Under the pieces are notes generated by a model. That model was not told the origin of the DNA. It searched no databases and saw only the letters and a list, made by a program, of their open reading frames with translations. A program made the position numbers and the translations under genes. A DNA stretch of 64,000 nt from FACHB-T130 sp042747725 (GTDB lineage Bacteria > Cyanobacteriota > Cyanobacteriia > Cyanobacteriales > FACHB-T130), in contig NZ_JBHZGO010000115.1 of the NCBI RefSeq assembly GCF_042747725.1, forward strand, positions 1 through 64,000. Reading direction: 5' to 3'. Below are positions 9,498 to 18,660 of this stretch, one piece after another. Each line of letters starts with the position of its first letter. Position 1 is the first letter of the stretch.

Positions 9498-9602
9498 CCA
9501 CTCAAAAATTCGACTGGATACAACATTTAGCCGTGGGGATTGATGATAGCTTACACGGCTACTGTGAAGGCAACTTCCGAATCCCAAGCAGGGCTTGTAA
9601 AT

Positions 9603-10580
9603 ATGTCTCAGGTGGACTTTACTGTAGCAATTCGCACTTACAATGGGGAAAAGCTTCTACCAGCAGTTTTGGAGCGATTGCGATCGCAGATGGGCACCGA
9701 GCAGATTTCTTGGGAAATTGTTGTCGTCGATAACAATAGCACTGACAACACCGCCAAAATCCTTCAAGAATATCAATCTAACTGGTCTCAAGCGTATCCG
9801 CTCATATATTACTTTGAGCCACAGCAAGGCGCAGTGTTTGCAAGACTACGCGCCATTAAGGAAGCAAGAGGTACTTTTATTGGTTTTTTGGATGATGATA
9901 ATTTTCCGACCCCTAATTGGGTAGCAGCAGCCTATTCTTTCGGTAAATCTCATCCCAAAGCGGGTGCTTTTGGAGGTCAGATAAAAGGAGAATTTGAAGT
10001 TTATCCGCCAGAAAACTTTGAAAGAATACAATCTTTTTTGGCACTGAAAGAACGGGGTTCAAAACCTAACTTATATGACCCGGAAAATTTAAGCCTTCCT
10101 CCAGGAGCCGGATTAGTTGTCCAAAAACAAGTTTGGCTGGATAACGTTCCCGCTCAACTCGTTCTTCAGGGACCAGTTGGGTCATCTTTGGCAGCCAAAG
10201 GAGAAGATTTTGAAGCGCTACTATACATCGGACGCGCTGGTTGGGAAATTTGGTACAACCCCGAAATGTGTATTTATCATCAAATTCCCAAGTGGCGACT
10301 AGAGAAAGATTACTTAATAACCCTGATTCGGGGGGTAGGCTTAAGTATTTGTCAGCTCCGCATGATTAATGCTAGTAATTGGCAAAAGCCAATTATTATT
10401 ACCAGAATCCTTTTAGGCAACCTGCGTAGAGCCATTCTTCAACTGATTAAATATAGAGGCAAGTTGAAAACTGACCTAGTTGCTGCCTGCGAAATGGAAT
10501 TTTTCTTGAGCAGTTTAGCGAGTCCATTTTATTTGTTTAAAAAGAGTATGCAAATAAAATTTCTAACCTGGAAAAATTAG
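9603..10580 (+). CDS. GT2 glycosyltransferase, HpsE-like, tandem paralogue
   Basis: This protein is alignable with the preceding gene along nearly its whole length, sharing WEIVVVDNNSTDNTAKI, FIGFLDDDNFPTPNW, PPGAGLVV, WEIWYNPEM and HQIPKWRLEKDYLI. The ATG at 9603 (MSQVDFTVAIRTYN) aligns with the start of its neighbour. An upstream in-frame ATG at 9540 would add 21 unalignable residues. The usual Pro in the VAIPT-N motif is Arg here. Divergence between the copies suggests different acceptor or donor specificity. Confidence 0.8.
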   Translation: MSQVDFTVAIRTYNGEKLLPAVLERLRSQMGTEQISWEIVVVDNNSTDNTAKILQEYQSNWSQAYPLIYYFEPQQGAVFARLRAIKEARGTFIGFLDDDNFPTPNWVAAAYSFGKSHPKAGAFGGQIKGEFEVYPPENFERIQSFLALKERGSKPNLYDPENLSLPPGAGLVVQKQVWLDNVPAQLVLQGPVGSSLAAKGEDFEALLYIGRAGWEIWYNPEMCIYHQIPKWRLEKDYLITLIRGVGLSICQLRMINASNWQKPIIITRILLGNLRRAILQLIKYRGKLKTDLVAACEMEFFLSSLASPFYLFKKSMQIKFLTWKN

Positions 10581-10767
10581 TAGGGATGTAACTCTCAGCA
10601 ACTAAGTAGTTCGTGTAACTTTGGTGAAATAATTTTATTAAGCTCAGACTCGTTTACGTTTAACAATGTTCAATTAATCAAACGAACGCCTATTGAACTA
10701 AACTTGACATAAACGTGCCAGATTTTACCTGGTTGAACTGTTTTTAAGAAGGGTAGTCGCATCAACC

Positions 10768-11937
10768 ATGTCAATTTTTAAGAAAAGAATTAAGGTTTTG
10801 CTCTATGGAAATGTACATGGAGCTTATCGCTGCGAAAATTTGATCAAGTTTTTGTTAGATTCTGGATACTATGTTTCCTTCGTCTATCCAGACTTTTACC
10901 TCCGAGGAAGAGGAAAACAAACCTTTTTTACTCAATTTATTCGCAAAATTTTCTCTAAATTTTATCTCATAGAGCTTTTTGTAAAAGCTGCTTTGGCAGA
11001 CGTAATCTACGTATTGCCAATGAGTGCTAATTTTATTCAAAGTGCTTTGTGGGTATCAAAACTCTTTAAAAATAAACTGGTCATAGAACCATACATATCG
11101 ATGTATGACACTTATGTAAGAAATAAGGATGACATCAAAGAAGGAAGTAAAGCAGCCAAAGAAATATTGAAGAAAGATATACTAGCGTTTACGAAAACAG
11201 ATTATATTATTCACTTGTCCGCTTATGAACTTGCCTACTGGGCAAAAGTTTTAGAAATTGAACTCGATCCAAATAAAGTTTTTATTGCTCCTTTGTTTAC
11301 AGAATCGAGACTTAGCCTTAAAAGACAATTTATGCAGGAGGGTCTCCTAAATATCTGTTGGTGGGGAACAATTCTTCCTCTACACGGCGTAGATAATATA
11401 TTACAAGCTATGAAAATTTTGAAGGAAAAAGAGCTACTGTTTACCTGCAATTTATTTGGTGCCTATGGATCTGGATATGCAGAACGGTTTCATGCCTACG
11501 AAAACAAAATTAAGCAAGATGAACTAAGCGATCGCGTTTTTCTTAGAAAAGATTTAAAGTTTTCTGATCGATCTCTACCTAAATATCTAGTAGAAAACTG
11601 CGACGTAGCCTTGGGTGTATTTGGTAATAACGAAAGGGCGCGTAATAGTGCAACCCCCAACAAACTGGTCGAATCCCTGGCAATGGGAATACCAACCTTG
11701 AATATGAACTTTCCTGGGTTAAAAGAATTCTTTAACCCAGAAGTAGACTTTTGGACTTGCGAACCTACAGGTGAATCCATAGCTCAAACAATTCTGGCAA
11801 TCGTCAATGGTACAGCCCCTGCCGTAGACTGGGAACAGACTCGCCAGAAGGCATTGAATACTTTTAGCCTAACTCGATATCAGGAGGTAGTAACTAAAGT
11901 CTTAGATAAAGTTGAAGATGACTTGCAAAAAGAATAA
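10768..11937 (+). CDS. GT4-like (GT-B fold) glycosyltransferase
   Basis: The 389-residue protein has two Rossmann-like halves. The N-terminal half has IKVLLYGNVHGAYRCENLI. The C-terminal half has LNICWWGTILPLHGVDNILQAM, CNLFGAYGSG, and NSATPNKLVESLAMGIPTL, the region that holds the EX7E-like donor-binding element. This suggests a retaining GT-B enzyme using a nucleotide sugar. AAGAAGGG precedes the ATG at about 15 bases. AT-rich codon use matches the GT-C genes downstream and differs from the housekeeping genes, consistent with an accessory glycan locus. Confidence 0.78.
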   Translation: MSIFKKRIKVLLYGNVHGAYRCENLIKFLLDSGYYVSFVYPDFYLRGRGKQTFFTQFIRKIFSKFYLIELFVKAALADVIYVLPMSANFIQSALWVSKLFKNKLVIEPYISMYDTYVRNKDDIKEGSKAAKEILKKDILAFTKTDYIIHLSAYELAYWAKVLEIELDPNKVFIAPLFTESRLSLKRQFMQEGLLNICWWGTILPLHGVDNILQAMKILKEKELLFTCNLFGAYGSGYAERFHAYENKIKQDELSDRVFLRKDLKFSDRSLPKYLVENCDVALGVFGNNERARNSATPNKLVESLAMGIPTLNMNFPGLKEFFNPEVDFWTCEPTGESIAQTILAIVNGTAPAVDWEQTRQKALNTFSLTRYQEVVTKVLDKVEDDLQKE

Positions 11938-12012
11938 GTGTCAAATTATATTGAGTAGCCAGGATAGAAAATTACTGAATGTAACTACGGGTGCGAATGG
12001 GAAGATTGATTC

Positions 12013-12879
12013 ATGAAATTAAGTGTGATTATTCCCTGTTTTAATGCAGCAGATACCCTTCCTATTCAACTTGAAGCATTGGCAAACCAAGACTACTTTG
12101 ACTCATGGGAAGTAATTATCTCTGATAACGGCTCCACTGACGATTCAGTAGCAATTGTGGAACAATATAAAGAACGGTTACCCAATCTCCGCATCGTTGA
12201 TTCATCTAAACAGCAGGGGCGTTCCTTTGCACGTAATACTGCTGCAAAAACGGCGACTGGGGACGCATTGGCGTTCTGCGATGCTGATGACGAAGTGGCT
12301 CCTGGATGGGTCGCTGCTATGGGCAAGGCGCTCTCGAAGTATGAATTCGTTGCGGGTCGCCTCGAATATAAAAAACTTAACGAACCTTGGGTACAAAAAG
12401 CTTATACACTTAAGCAGAAAAATGGGCTTCTTGAATACAAATATCCCCCTTATCTGCCTTTTGCAGGTAGCTGCAATCTTGGTCTTAAACGCTCGTTGCA
12501 TGAATCTGTCGGCGGTTTTGATGAAAACATGATCCGGCTGCAAGATGTAGACTATTGTTGGCGGCTCCAACTTGCCGGAATAAAACTTCACTTTGTAAAA
12601 GACGCAGTCGTTCATTACCGGCTCCGCAGCACTCTGAACGGTATGTACGAGCAGGCACGCTTGTGGGGAGAGTACGATGTTTTTCTATATAAAAAGTATC
12701 AACCATTGGGTATGCCCCAGCTTTCATGGAAGACCAGTGGAAAAGCTTGGTTGCACTTGTTGAAGCGCCTTCCGAAGGAATTTTTTACTAAGGAAACCCG
12801 TAGTAAATGGGTAAAAGATTTGGCTTGGCGCATCGGACGGTTACAAGGTTGCGTCAAGTACCGGATTTTAGCCTTCTAA
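12013..12879 (+). CDS. GT2 family glycosyltransferase
   Basis: The 288-residue protein opens with LSVIIPCFNAADTLPIQLEAL. VIISDNGSTDDSVAIVE is the nucleotide-binding segment, and ALAFCDADDEVAPGWV supplies the DXD-type metal ligands. GGFDENMIRLQDVDYCWRLQ is the ED/W acceptor-side motif. There are no membrane helices, so it acts in the cytoplasm or at the membrane face. It follows the GT4 gene by 75 bp and precedes a polytopic membrane enzyme by 40 bp, probably in one transcription unit. Confidence 0.85.
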   Translation: MKLSVIIPCFNAADTLPIQLEALANQDYFDSWEVIISDNGSTDDSVAIVEQYKERLPNLRIVDSSKQQGRSFARNTAAKTATGDALAFCDADDEVAPGWVAAMGKALSKYEFVAGRLEYKKLNEPWVQKAYTLKQKNGLLEYKYPPYLPFAGSCNLGLKRSLHESVGGFDENMIRLQDVDYCWRLQLAGIKLHFVKDAVVHYRLRSTLNGMYEQARLWGEYDVFLYKKYQPLGMPQLSWKTSGKAWLHLLKRLPKEFFTKETRSKWVKDLAWRIGRLQGCVKYRILAF

Positions 12880-12919
12880 ACGTTGCAATTATTCTCTGAG
12901 ATGCAGGACAGGAGCTTTA

Positions 12920-14221
12920 ATGTTTTCAAGAATTAGAGTTGTAACATTTGTAATTTTTTGGGTGCTTTACCTTTTCTCCAGCTTATCTCTTTTTTTTACG
13001 GGAGTATTTGGAATCAAGCGTTCCGACGTACTATTTCATTCAGATTATCATCGAGTTATTACTCAACTAACAACGTATAAAATAAGTTTTTGGCGCACTC
13101 ATACTCATCCCTTATTCATTCTCATCTTTAATCCTTTAGGGTTTTTACTCAAAAAAATAATTGGTTCTGCGGAAATTGTTGGCATACTATTCAGTACCTT
13201 TTTTGGAGCTGTTTGCGTTGTTTTAGCTTTAGTTTTTTTCCAAAAATTGGGGTTTAAATCTTTTCACGCCATACTGTACTCGGCTATCTTAGGATTATCT
13301 ACATCTCATATATTTTTCAGTTCGGTTCCCGATACGTTTATTTTTGCTGCATGTAGTCTAATTATTATTTATTTGTTGGCAGTTGCTTACCCAGGCAGCT
13401 TAATATACATGGTTCCAGCAACTATTTTTGCGCTCGGCATGGTAATAAGTAACGTAGTGCAGGGTATTCTTGTCTATTTTTTCAGCATCTATCAGAGTAG
13501 ATTTAATAAAAAACTTTTTATAAAACTGATTACTTTCATCGGGTTAGTTTTATCTGGTGCCATTGCTTTAAATATCTTGCAGAAGTTGATATATCCAAGT
13601 GCCGATCTGTTTTTTATTCCAGGAAGCTATTATTCTAAAGAAGGGAATTATGTAAATTTGCCCGATCAATCTGGTCATATTTCTAGAATCCTAAAATTGT
13701 TAGGATATATTTTTATATTCAATTTTATTGCTCTTAAGCCGCATATATGGAGAACTGCTGAAGATAACCCACCTTCTTGGGTAAAACTTAATTCTGAACC
13801 TGCACCTTGGGTGAACTTCGATCCTCCATCTATTACAGCACTTTACATACCAGGCATTATCGCTTTTTTGCTTTGGACAATATTACTTCTTTGGAGTCTT
13901 TATGCCTTTATTAAGTTTCGCTCCGATAAAATACCGATAATGAGGAGTTTAGTTTTTTGTATATTATTTAATTTTTTACTACACAACATCTATGGAAAAG
14001 ACTATGAGCTGTTCTTGTTTACACCCAACTGGACTTTTTTGGTATTGAGCTGGGTAGCTCTTTCTCTAAAATTCTACAGTCATGCAGAAGGGATTGCCCC
14101 TAAAGTATTGAATGCCTTATTATTGCTGTTTGTAATCAGCCAACTTTTGAACAATGCACAATTTGTTGAAACGTTAGTTTCATTATATCAACAATCAAAT
14201 TTAAGCTTAAACAAAGCATAA
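12920..14221 (+). CDS. Polytopic membrane protein, GT-C (PMT/ArnT-like) glycosyltransferase candidate
   Basis: The 433-residue protein has about ten hydrophobic segments. After the first helix, DYHRVITQL and FWRTHTHPLFILIFNPLG resemble the acidic/His-containing first extracytoplasmic loop of polyprenyl-phosphate-dependent GT-C enzymes. A large polar loop with WRTAEDNPPSWV lies near residues 275-310. GGAG sits 6 bases before the ATG. The family call is inferred from topology and loop composition, with no signature strong enough for certainty. It is flanked by GT2 and GT87 genes. Confidence 0.55.
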   Translation: MFSRIRVVTFVIFWVLYLFSSLSLFFTGVFGIKRSDVLFHSDYHRVITQLTTYKISFWRTHTHPLFILIFNPLGFLLKKIIGSAEIVGILFSTFFGAVCVVLALVFFQKLGFKSFHAILYSAILGLSTSHIFFSSVPDTFIFAACSLIIIYLLAVAYPGSLIYMVPATIFALGMVISNVVQGILVYFFSIYQSRFNKKLFIKLITFIGLVLSGAIALNILQKLIYPSADLFFIPGSYYSKEGNYVNLPDQSGHISRILKLLGYIFIFNFIALKPHIWRTAEDNPPSWVKLNSEPAPWVNFDPPSITALYIPGIIAFLLWTILLLWSLYAFIKFRSDKIPIMRSLVFCILFNFLLHNIYGKDYELFLFTPNWTFLVLSWVALSLKFYSHAEGIAPKVLNALLLLFVISQLLNNAQFVETLVSLYQQSNLSLNKA

Positions 14222-14369
14222 CAAGTTTCGTATCCAAGATAGAATACACTTAAGTATTGCCAAATTGCCGTAAGCTAGCTTGAACTGATTAAAGGAGTTG
14301 ATACGGCTAAAAAAACTAACTAGCAAAAGTCTAAAATTAAAATTGAGTTAAGGACTACAGAAGAAGCCT

Positions 14370-15785
14370 ATGTATTTTTCGCTTATTTTAGTCAATTTAC
14401 TTAACTATTGGCGAAGATTAAATTCTTTAACCCGAAACCTCTTGCTCTTTACCTTTGCTAATATTGTCATCGTAAATTTTATATTAATAGTCCTATTTTT
14501 TACAGACTGGAAAGATTTAGGACTATCTAGAACTGAAATATTTTTGCGATATGGGCGAACCATCAATGACTCATGGGAACCCATGCTAGAAGCGTTCAAC
14601 TATATTCAATCCGAGCATCAGGAATTATTGTATTCTAAAGTTTTTTTTGAAGGACAAACAAAGTTTCAGTATCCCCCTACCTCTCTGCTAGTCTTTTACT
14701 TTCTAAAAATAAATGTGGTTGAGAAATTCCTAGGAAGTATTGGATTATCTATATTTAATACTTTAAAATTAATTTCATGGAATTTTATCCTACTAACGAT
14801 CTTCTTTGTTATCCAGATATTTAATTTAAGTTTAAAGAAGCACAAGGGTAAAGAAAACGGAGATATATCGAGATTCGAGCTGATTGCTATCAATGTTCTC
14901 CTGGTTTGTTTAACTTTGACTTTTTATCCGGTAGTGAAAGCCTATACATTAGGGCAAATTCAGTGTTGGCTCAATGCTCTGTTTGCTGTGCTTTTTTGGT
15001 GTTGGATGACAGATAGGAAAAAAATTGCAGGCATTTTAGGAGGGGTAATGTGCCTGATTAAGCCTCAGTATGCTCTAATTTTGATATGGGGAATTTTGCG
15101 TAAACAATGGAGCTTTACTCTCGGCTTTGTAGCCGCCAGTTTGCTGGGACTGATAGTTTCAATATCGCTAATCGGCTTTGCAGATCATGTTAACTACTTA
15201 AGTGTATTATCCTTTATTTCCAAGCACGGCGAAACTTTTTTTACAAACCAATCAATGAATGGGGTTTTAAATAGATTGCTATTTAACGATCCCATTCTTA
15301 ATTTTAAGAATAATTCTTTTCCGCCTTATAACCCTTGGGTTTACTTGGGAACAATACTTAGTTCAATCGCTTTAATTTCAGCGGCTCTATTCTTGCCAAT
15401 GCTAACGAGCGAGAAAGGAAGTATTACGGATTTCTCTATTATTGCATTAACCTCCACAATTGCTTCTCCAATTGCCTGGGAACATCATTATGGTATCCTT
15501 TTGCCAATTTATGCTTTCCTACTTCCTTATTTATTAAACAGAAAAATCTTTGGAAAATTTACGATTTGTTTCTTAGCTATAAGTTATTTATTAACCAGTA
15601 ATTATTTGGCGATCGCTAAGTATTTAGCATACAAGAAAATAGCTTTTATCCCCTTAAACATTTTTCTATCTTATCTACTGGCTGGAGGTTTGATGGTTTT
15701 AGTATGCTTATACATTTTAAGAAGCACGAAATATGAGGTGAATGAGAGTAAGGATAAGCTTCAAAATAACGTGGTTAGTGATTAG
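14370..15785 (+). CDS. GT87-like (DUF2029) membrane glycosyltransferase
   Basis: The 471-residue polytopic protein has a first periplasmic loop with TINDSWEPMLEAFNYIQ and KFQYPPTSLL, a YPP-containing segment typical of GT87/DUF2029 proteins. LGQIQCWLNALFAVLFWCW and IKPQYALILIWG follow. Characterised GT87 members in actinobacteria use polyprenyl-phosphate-linked sugars on the outer face of the membrane. That role here is inferred. It is the last gene before a 566-bp spacer that carries an rfbF-lhgO fossil. Confidence 0.7.
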   Translation: MYFSLILVNLLNYWRRLNSLTRNLLLFTFANIVIVNFILIVLFFTDWKDLGLSRTEIFLRYGRTINDSWEPMLEAFNYIQSEHQELLYSKVFFEGQTKFQYPPTSLLVFYFLKINVVEKFLGSIGLSIFNTLKLISWNFILLTIFFVIQIFNLSLKKHKGKENGDISRFELIAINVLLVCLTLTFYPVVKAYTLGQIQCWLNALFAVLFWCWMTDRKKIAGILGGVMCLIKPQYALILIWGILRKQWSFTLGFVAASLLGLIVSISLIGFADHVNYLSVLSFISKHGETFFTNQSMNGVLNRLLFNDPILNFKNNSFPPYNPWVYLGTILSSIALISAALFLPMLTSEKGSITDFSIIALTSTIASPIAWEHHYGILLPIYAFLLPYLLNRKIFGKFTICFLAISYLLTSNYLAIAKYLAYKKIAFIPLNIFLSYLLAGGLMVLVCLYILRSTKYEVNESKDKLQNNVVSD

Positions 15786-16351
15786 CAATAATTAGTGGTA
15801 TTATGTGCCGCAAATAGCCTTTTAAAGTATCAGAGCCTACTTGACATACTGGTTATCAACGATTGAGCAACTTACTTTCGTATTTTCCTCAGATACTCTC
15901 CCCAAACTGGGTATCTAGGTAAGAAATTGCCTTCTTTGCCAAGTCTTTATATAAAAAACTGTATATTTACGGAATCTTGATAGTCTGTTGACGCTTTTTC
16001 GACTAAAATCATTACGGAAGAAGCTATTAAACTTTTTCTTATCTAATCTCGCCTCAAACTGGTATACCCAGATAAAAAAGCTAGTTTCTGTGAGAATTAT
16101 AAGGTTATTGCATGAAAGCAGTGCTGCTTGCTGGAGGACTTGGTACTGGGCTAAGTAGAGTGGGTATTTAGTTCTATCGGAAATCATTGACTACATTGCA
16201 GATGCATCCACAGCTTGGAGTAAGAGCCAACTTAAACAGTAGCGTTGTTGACTTTAGTATTCACTACAAGCCAGGATATTTTAAAGCTAAGTTTTGCAGT
16301 AAATCTGCCTTACAGGAATTGATTTTTATCATAAAAGAGGTTTAAAAGCAA
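15786..16351. other. Spacer with decayed genes
   Basis: No intact gene is visible. The first 320 bp are AT-rich with no recognisable coding trace. The part from 16112 on is the rfbF-lhgO fossil listed separately. AGAGG at 16336-16340 is a plausible ribosome-binding site for the UbiA-family gene at 16352. Confidence 0.6.
16112..16312 (+). pseudogene. Fossil of an rfbF-lhgO gene pair
   Basis: ATG at 16112 reads MKAVLLAGGLGTGLS, matching RfbF residues 1-14 (MKAVILAGGLGTRL). The sequence then jumps to GYLVL-SEIIDYIADASTAW, matching RfbF 189-208 (GYFVLEPEVIDYIDDDSTIW). After a stop at 16240-16242 it reads NSS-VVDFSIHYKPGYFKAKFC, matching LhgO residues 45-66 (NNSGVIHAGIYYKPGSFKAKFC). The gene order equals that of the intact rfbF (18661) and lhgO (19487), but large internal parts are deleted and frames are broken. 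It is non-functional. Confidence 0.85.
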
Positions 16352-17332
16352 ATGAAAATCCCCCGATTTCCCAGTGGTAAACAAACTTCAACTGAGCTAG
16401 CTGCTAGTCCTATAAAATTTCCTTATATTAAAGCTTTAAGACCACGCCAGTGGACCAAAAATCTGATTGTTTTTGCAGCACCCTTGTTCGCTTTCAGTAT
16501 TAATCTGGAATCCTTGCTAGGCTGTTTACTGGCGTTTGTTTTGTTCTGCTTGACTTCGAGTAGTTTCTATCTACTCAATGACATCGCAGATGTAGAATCT
16601 GACCGTCAACATCCAGTCAAGAGTAAGCGACCCATTGCCGCAGGTAAGGTCAGCGTGCCAGTGGCGATGGGAATGGCAGTATGTTTGTTGGGTACTGGTT
16701 TAATTGTCGGCTGGTGGCGATCGCCCTACTTGGGAGCAACCATCACAGCATACGCACTGCTGCAAATTGCCTATAACCTGCGGCTGAAGCGGACTGTGAT
16801 TTTGGATATTATTGCGATCGCGATGGGTTTTGTCTTGCGAGCCTACGCAGGTGCTGCCGCCACAAACATTGTTTTATCCCCCTGGTTTCTCCTGTGTACT
16901 GCTATGCTGGCTTTGTTTTTGGGTGTGGAAAAGCGCAAAGCAGAACTGCGGCTATTGTCAATTAGAGGTGGCAAGACCCGGTCTGTACTCAAGCGCTACT
17001 CCTTGCCTCTACTCAGCCGCATGGAGAATACAGTGACAACTGGCGCAGTCATGACCTACGCCATTTGGAGTTCCGGGCCTCAAGTCCGTGGAGCATCAAC
17101 ACCTTGGATGTTACTCACATTACCCTTTGTTATATACGGGATTTTTCGCTATCAGCTACTGAGCGATCCGCAAGAAATCGCTCGGCGAAGCGATATAGAT
17201 GAGCAAGGAGGACAGACTGAGCGTCCGGAGGAAATTTTATTAAAAGACTTGCCTATTCTCCTGACGGTGATCGCTTGGATCGTTACAAGCTTTGTCATTC
17301 TATTACTGAAACGTCAGGGGCTAATCGAGTAA
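16352..17332 (+). CDS. UbiA-family polyprenyl-phosphate phosphoribosyltransferase-like protein
   Basis: The 326-residue polytopic membrane protein has the UbiA signature NDIADVESDRQHPVKSKRP (NDxxD...DRxHPxKxxRP) and the N-terminal element LRPRQWTKNLIVFAAPLFAF. That element is characteristic of decaprenyl-phosphate phosphoribosyltransferases, which transfer 5-phosphoribose from PRPP to polyprenyl phosphate. A second D-rich loop expected around residues 180-215 is less obvious. A HAD phosphatase and an SMR-type carrier follow, an order that fits making and moving a lipid-linked pentose. The substrate remains inferred; UbiA-type ring prenylation is less likely given the N-terminal motif. Confidence 0.78.
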   Translation: MKIPRFPSGKQTSTELAASPIKFPYIKALRPRQWTKNLIVFAAPLFAFSINLESLLGCLLAFVLFCLTSSSFYLLNDIADVESDRQHPVKSKRPIAAGKVSVPVAMGMAVCLLGTGLIVGWWRSPYLGATITAYALLQIAYNLRLKRTVILDIIAIAMGFVLRAYAGAAATNIVLSPWFLLCTAMLALFLGVEKRKAELRLLSIRGGKTRSVLKRYSLPLLSRMENTVTTGAVMTYAIWSSGPQVRGASTPWMLLTLPFVIYGIFRYQLLSDPQEIARRSDIDEQGGQTERPEEILLKDLPILLTVIAWIVTSFVILLLKRQGLIE

Positions 17333-17385
17333 TTTTTTGGGTTGTAAGTCTCTGAACTTGTTGTGGCTGTGAGTGAAGTGACCAA

Positions 17386-17970
17386 ATGTTAAACCGAGTG
17401 GCTCTGTTTTTTTCCCGCCCTGTTAAACAGAAATCCAAAAAATCAGTTATCAACGAGGGACTTTACAGTTTTCCGCGAGAAGAGTACAGCTTGGCATCTA
17501 TAGAGCTTGACTGGCTGAAGCTTTGCGGCATACAAGGTGTTATTCTCGATTTAGACAACACCATTGTTTCTGAAGACGATCGCTACTTGTCTCCCGGTGC
17601 CGAAGCTTGGATCGAACAGGCAAAATTACAAGGATTTCAATTTTTCATTCTCTCTAATGGCAAGCGCCGGTATCGGGTAAAGGCTTGGTCACATCGTCTA
17701 GATATTCCAGCTATAAATCCAGCCAAGAAACCCTTTCCTTTCGCCTTCCGTAAAGCCATCAAATATATGCGGCTGAAACCAAAACAAGTTGTCGTTATTG
17801 GTGATAGCCGCCATACAGATGTGTTAGGGGCATGGCTAAGCGGCTGTGCTAGCATCCAAGTTGCCACGCTCCCTCATCCCTTTCGATGGTGGGAAAAACT
17901 CCTGGGAAAACGAGTCCAAACGCCGTGGCCTAACGACCGCGAACTTTGGGATTTTGATTCTTTTTATTAA
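17386..17970 (+). CDS. HAD phosphatase, YqeG family (subfamily IIIA)
   Basis: The 194-residue protein has HAD motif I VILDLDNTIV (nucleophile and acid Asp pair), motif II FFILSNGKRRYR (Ser/Asn), a Lys in INPAKKPFP, and motif IV VVVIGDSRHTDVLGAW. The usual YqeG form is GDQLxTD; here it is GDSRHTD. It has a short basic N-terminal extension and no membrane segment. It starts 53 bp after the UbiA-family gene. In that context it could remove the 5-phosphate from a polyprenyl-phosphoribose phosphate, but YqeG proteins are widespread and may act elsewhere. Confidence 0.82.
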   Translation: MLNRVALFFSRPVKQKSKKSVINEGLYSFPREEYSLASIELDWLKLCGIQGVILDLDNTIVSEDDRYLSPGAEAWIEQAKLQGFQFFILSNGKRRYRVKAWSHRLDIPAINPAKKPFPFAFRKAIKYMRLKPKQVVVIGDSRHTDVLGAWLSGCASIQVATLPHPFRWWEKLLGKRVQTPWPNDRELWDFDSFY

Positions 17971-18019
17971 GCTGATTCTGGCTTAAGCAAGCTGAATATC
18001 CAAGAAAGTGTAGTTGTTT

Positions 18020-18367
18020 ATGTTAGCTAATCTTTTGTTTCCTTTTTTAATCGTGCTGACCGTTGGCTTAAATACTCTCGCACAAACATTTTTGAAATTG
18101 GGAGCCGGTCAAAATCCCTTAAATGTTTACTTGCTGGGTGGGATTTTAGTTTACGGTCTCAGTACAGTTTTCTATATTTTGGTTTTGGGCAAGTTTAACT
18201 TATCAGTTGCTTATCCAGTTGTGATTGGCTTAACGGTGGTGGCAACGACGATTGCCGGAGCAGTTATTCTCAAAGAGAAAGTTTCCCCGGTTGATTGGGT
18301 GGGAGTGGGATTGATGCTCAGTGGAATTTGCGCGATCGCTTTTGGCAGATTGTCTTCAATAACATAG
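18020..18367 (+). CDS. EamA/SMR-type four-helix membrane carrier
   Basis: The 115-residue protein has four hydrophobic segments (about 3-23, 35-57, 63-83 and 92-110) in the pattern of SMR/half-EamA proteins such as ArnE/ArnF. ILKEKVSPVDWVGVGLMLSG is typical of the last helices. A TTG at 18014 is in frame, but ATG at 18020 is preferred. The partner or substrate is not visible. Following UbiA and HAD genes, a role moving a polyprenyl-phosphate sugar across the membrane is a reasonable inference. A rho-independent terminator lies 41 bp after the stop. Confidence 0.75.
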   Translation: MLANLLFPFLIVLTVGLNTLAQTFLKLGAGQNPLNVYLLGGILVYGLSTVFYILVLGKFNLSVAYPVVIGLTVVATTIAGAVILKEKVSPVDWVGVGLMLSGICAIAFGRLSSIT

Positions 18368-18407
18368 TTAGTATTCTATCGGAAGCCCTCTGGGTAACTG
18401 CTCTAAT

Positions 18408-18437
18408 CGCAAAATTAGTCAATTTTGCGAGTTTTTT
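18408..18437 (+). terminator. Rho-independent terminator
   Basis: CGCAAAATT (18408-18416) pairs with AATTTTGCG (18421-18429) across a 4-base loop, followed by AG and six T. It closes the unit ending with the SMR-type carrier and separates it from rfbF. Confidence 0.8.
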
Positions 18438-18660
18438 GCCCTTTTATGAGTTTAAAGTCTAAAACTACTAGAGACTCAATTTTTTAAAGTTTTAATAAAG
18501 CTCCTATATTTGTTTATCGTATCTTTACAGATATCTCAGTATTTTCCGCTTAGAATATTTACTTAGAGAAAATAGATTTTGCAGATTAATAATACATCCC
18601 AATTATACATGAATCTATCTAAAGATATAGATTATTTTTCATAAAAAACGAGGTAATCGC

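Noticed and set aside
8451..15785. A complete hps (hormogonium polysaccharide) locus
   Set aside because: Only HpsE-like glycosyltransferases are visible. No pseudopilin-like HpsB/C/D or HpsA genes are present.
15915..16187. 90-codon minus-strand frame before the UbiA gene
   Set aside because: It overlaps the rfbF fossil on the other strand and shows no protein-like pattern.
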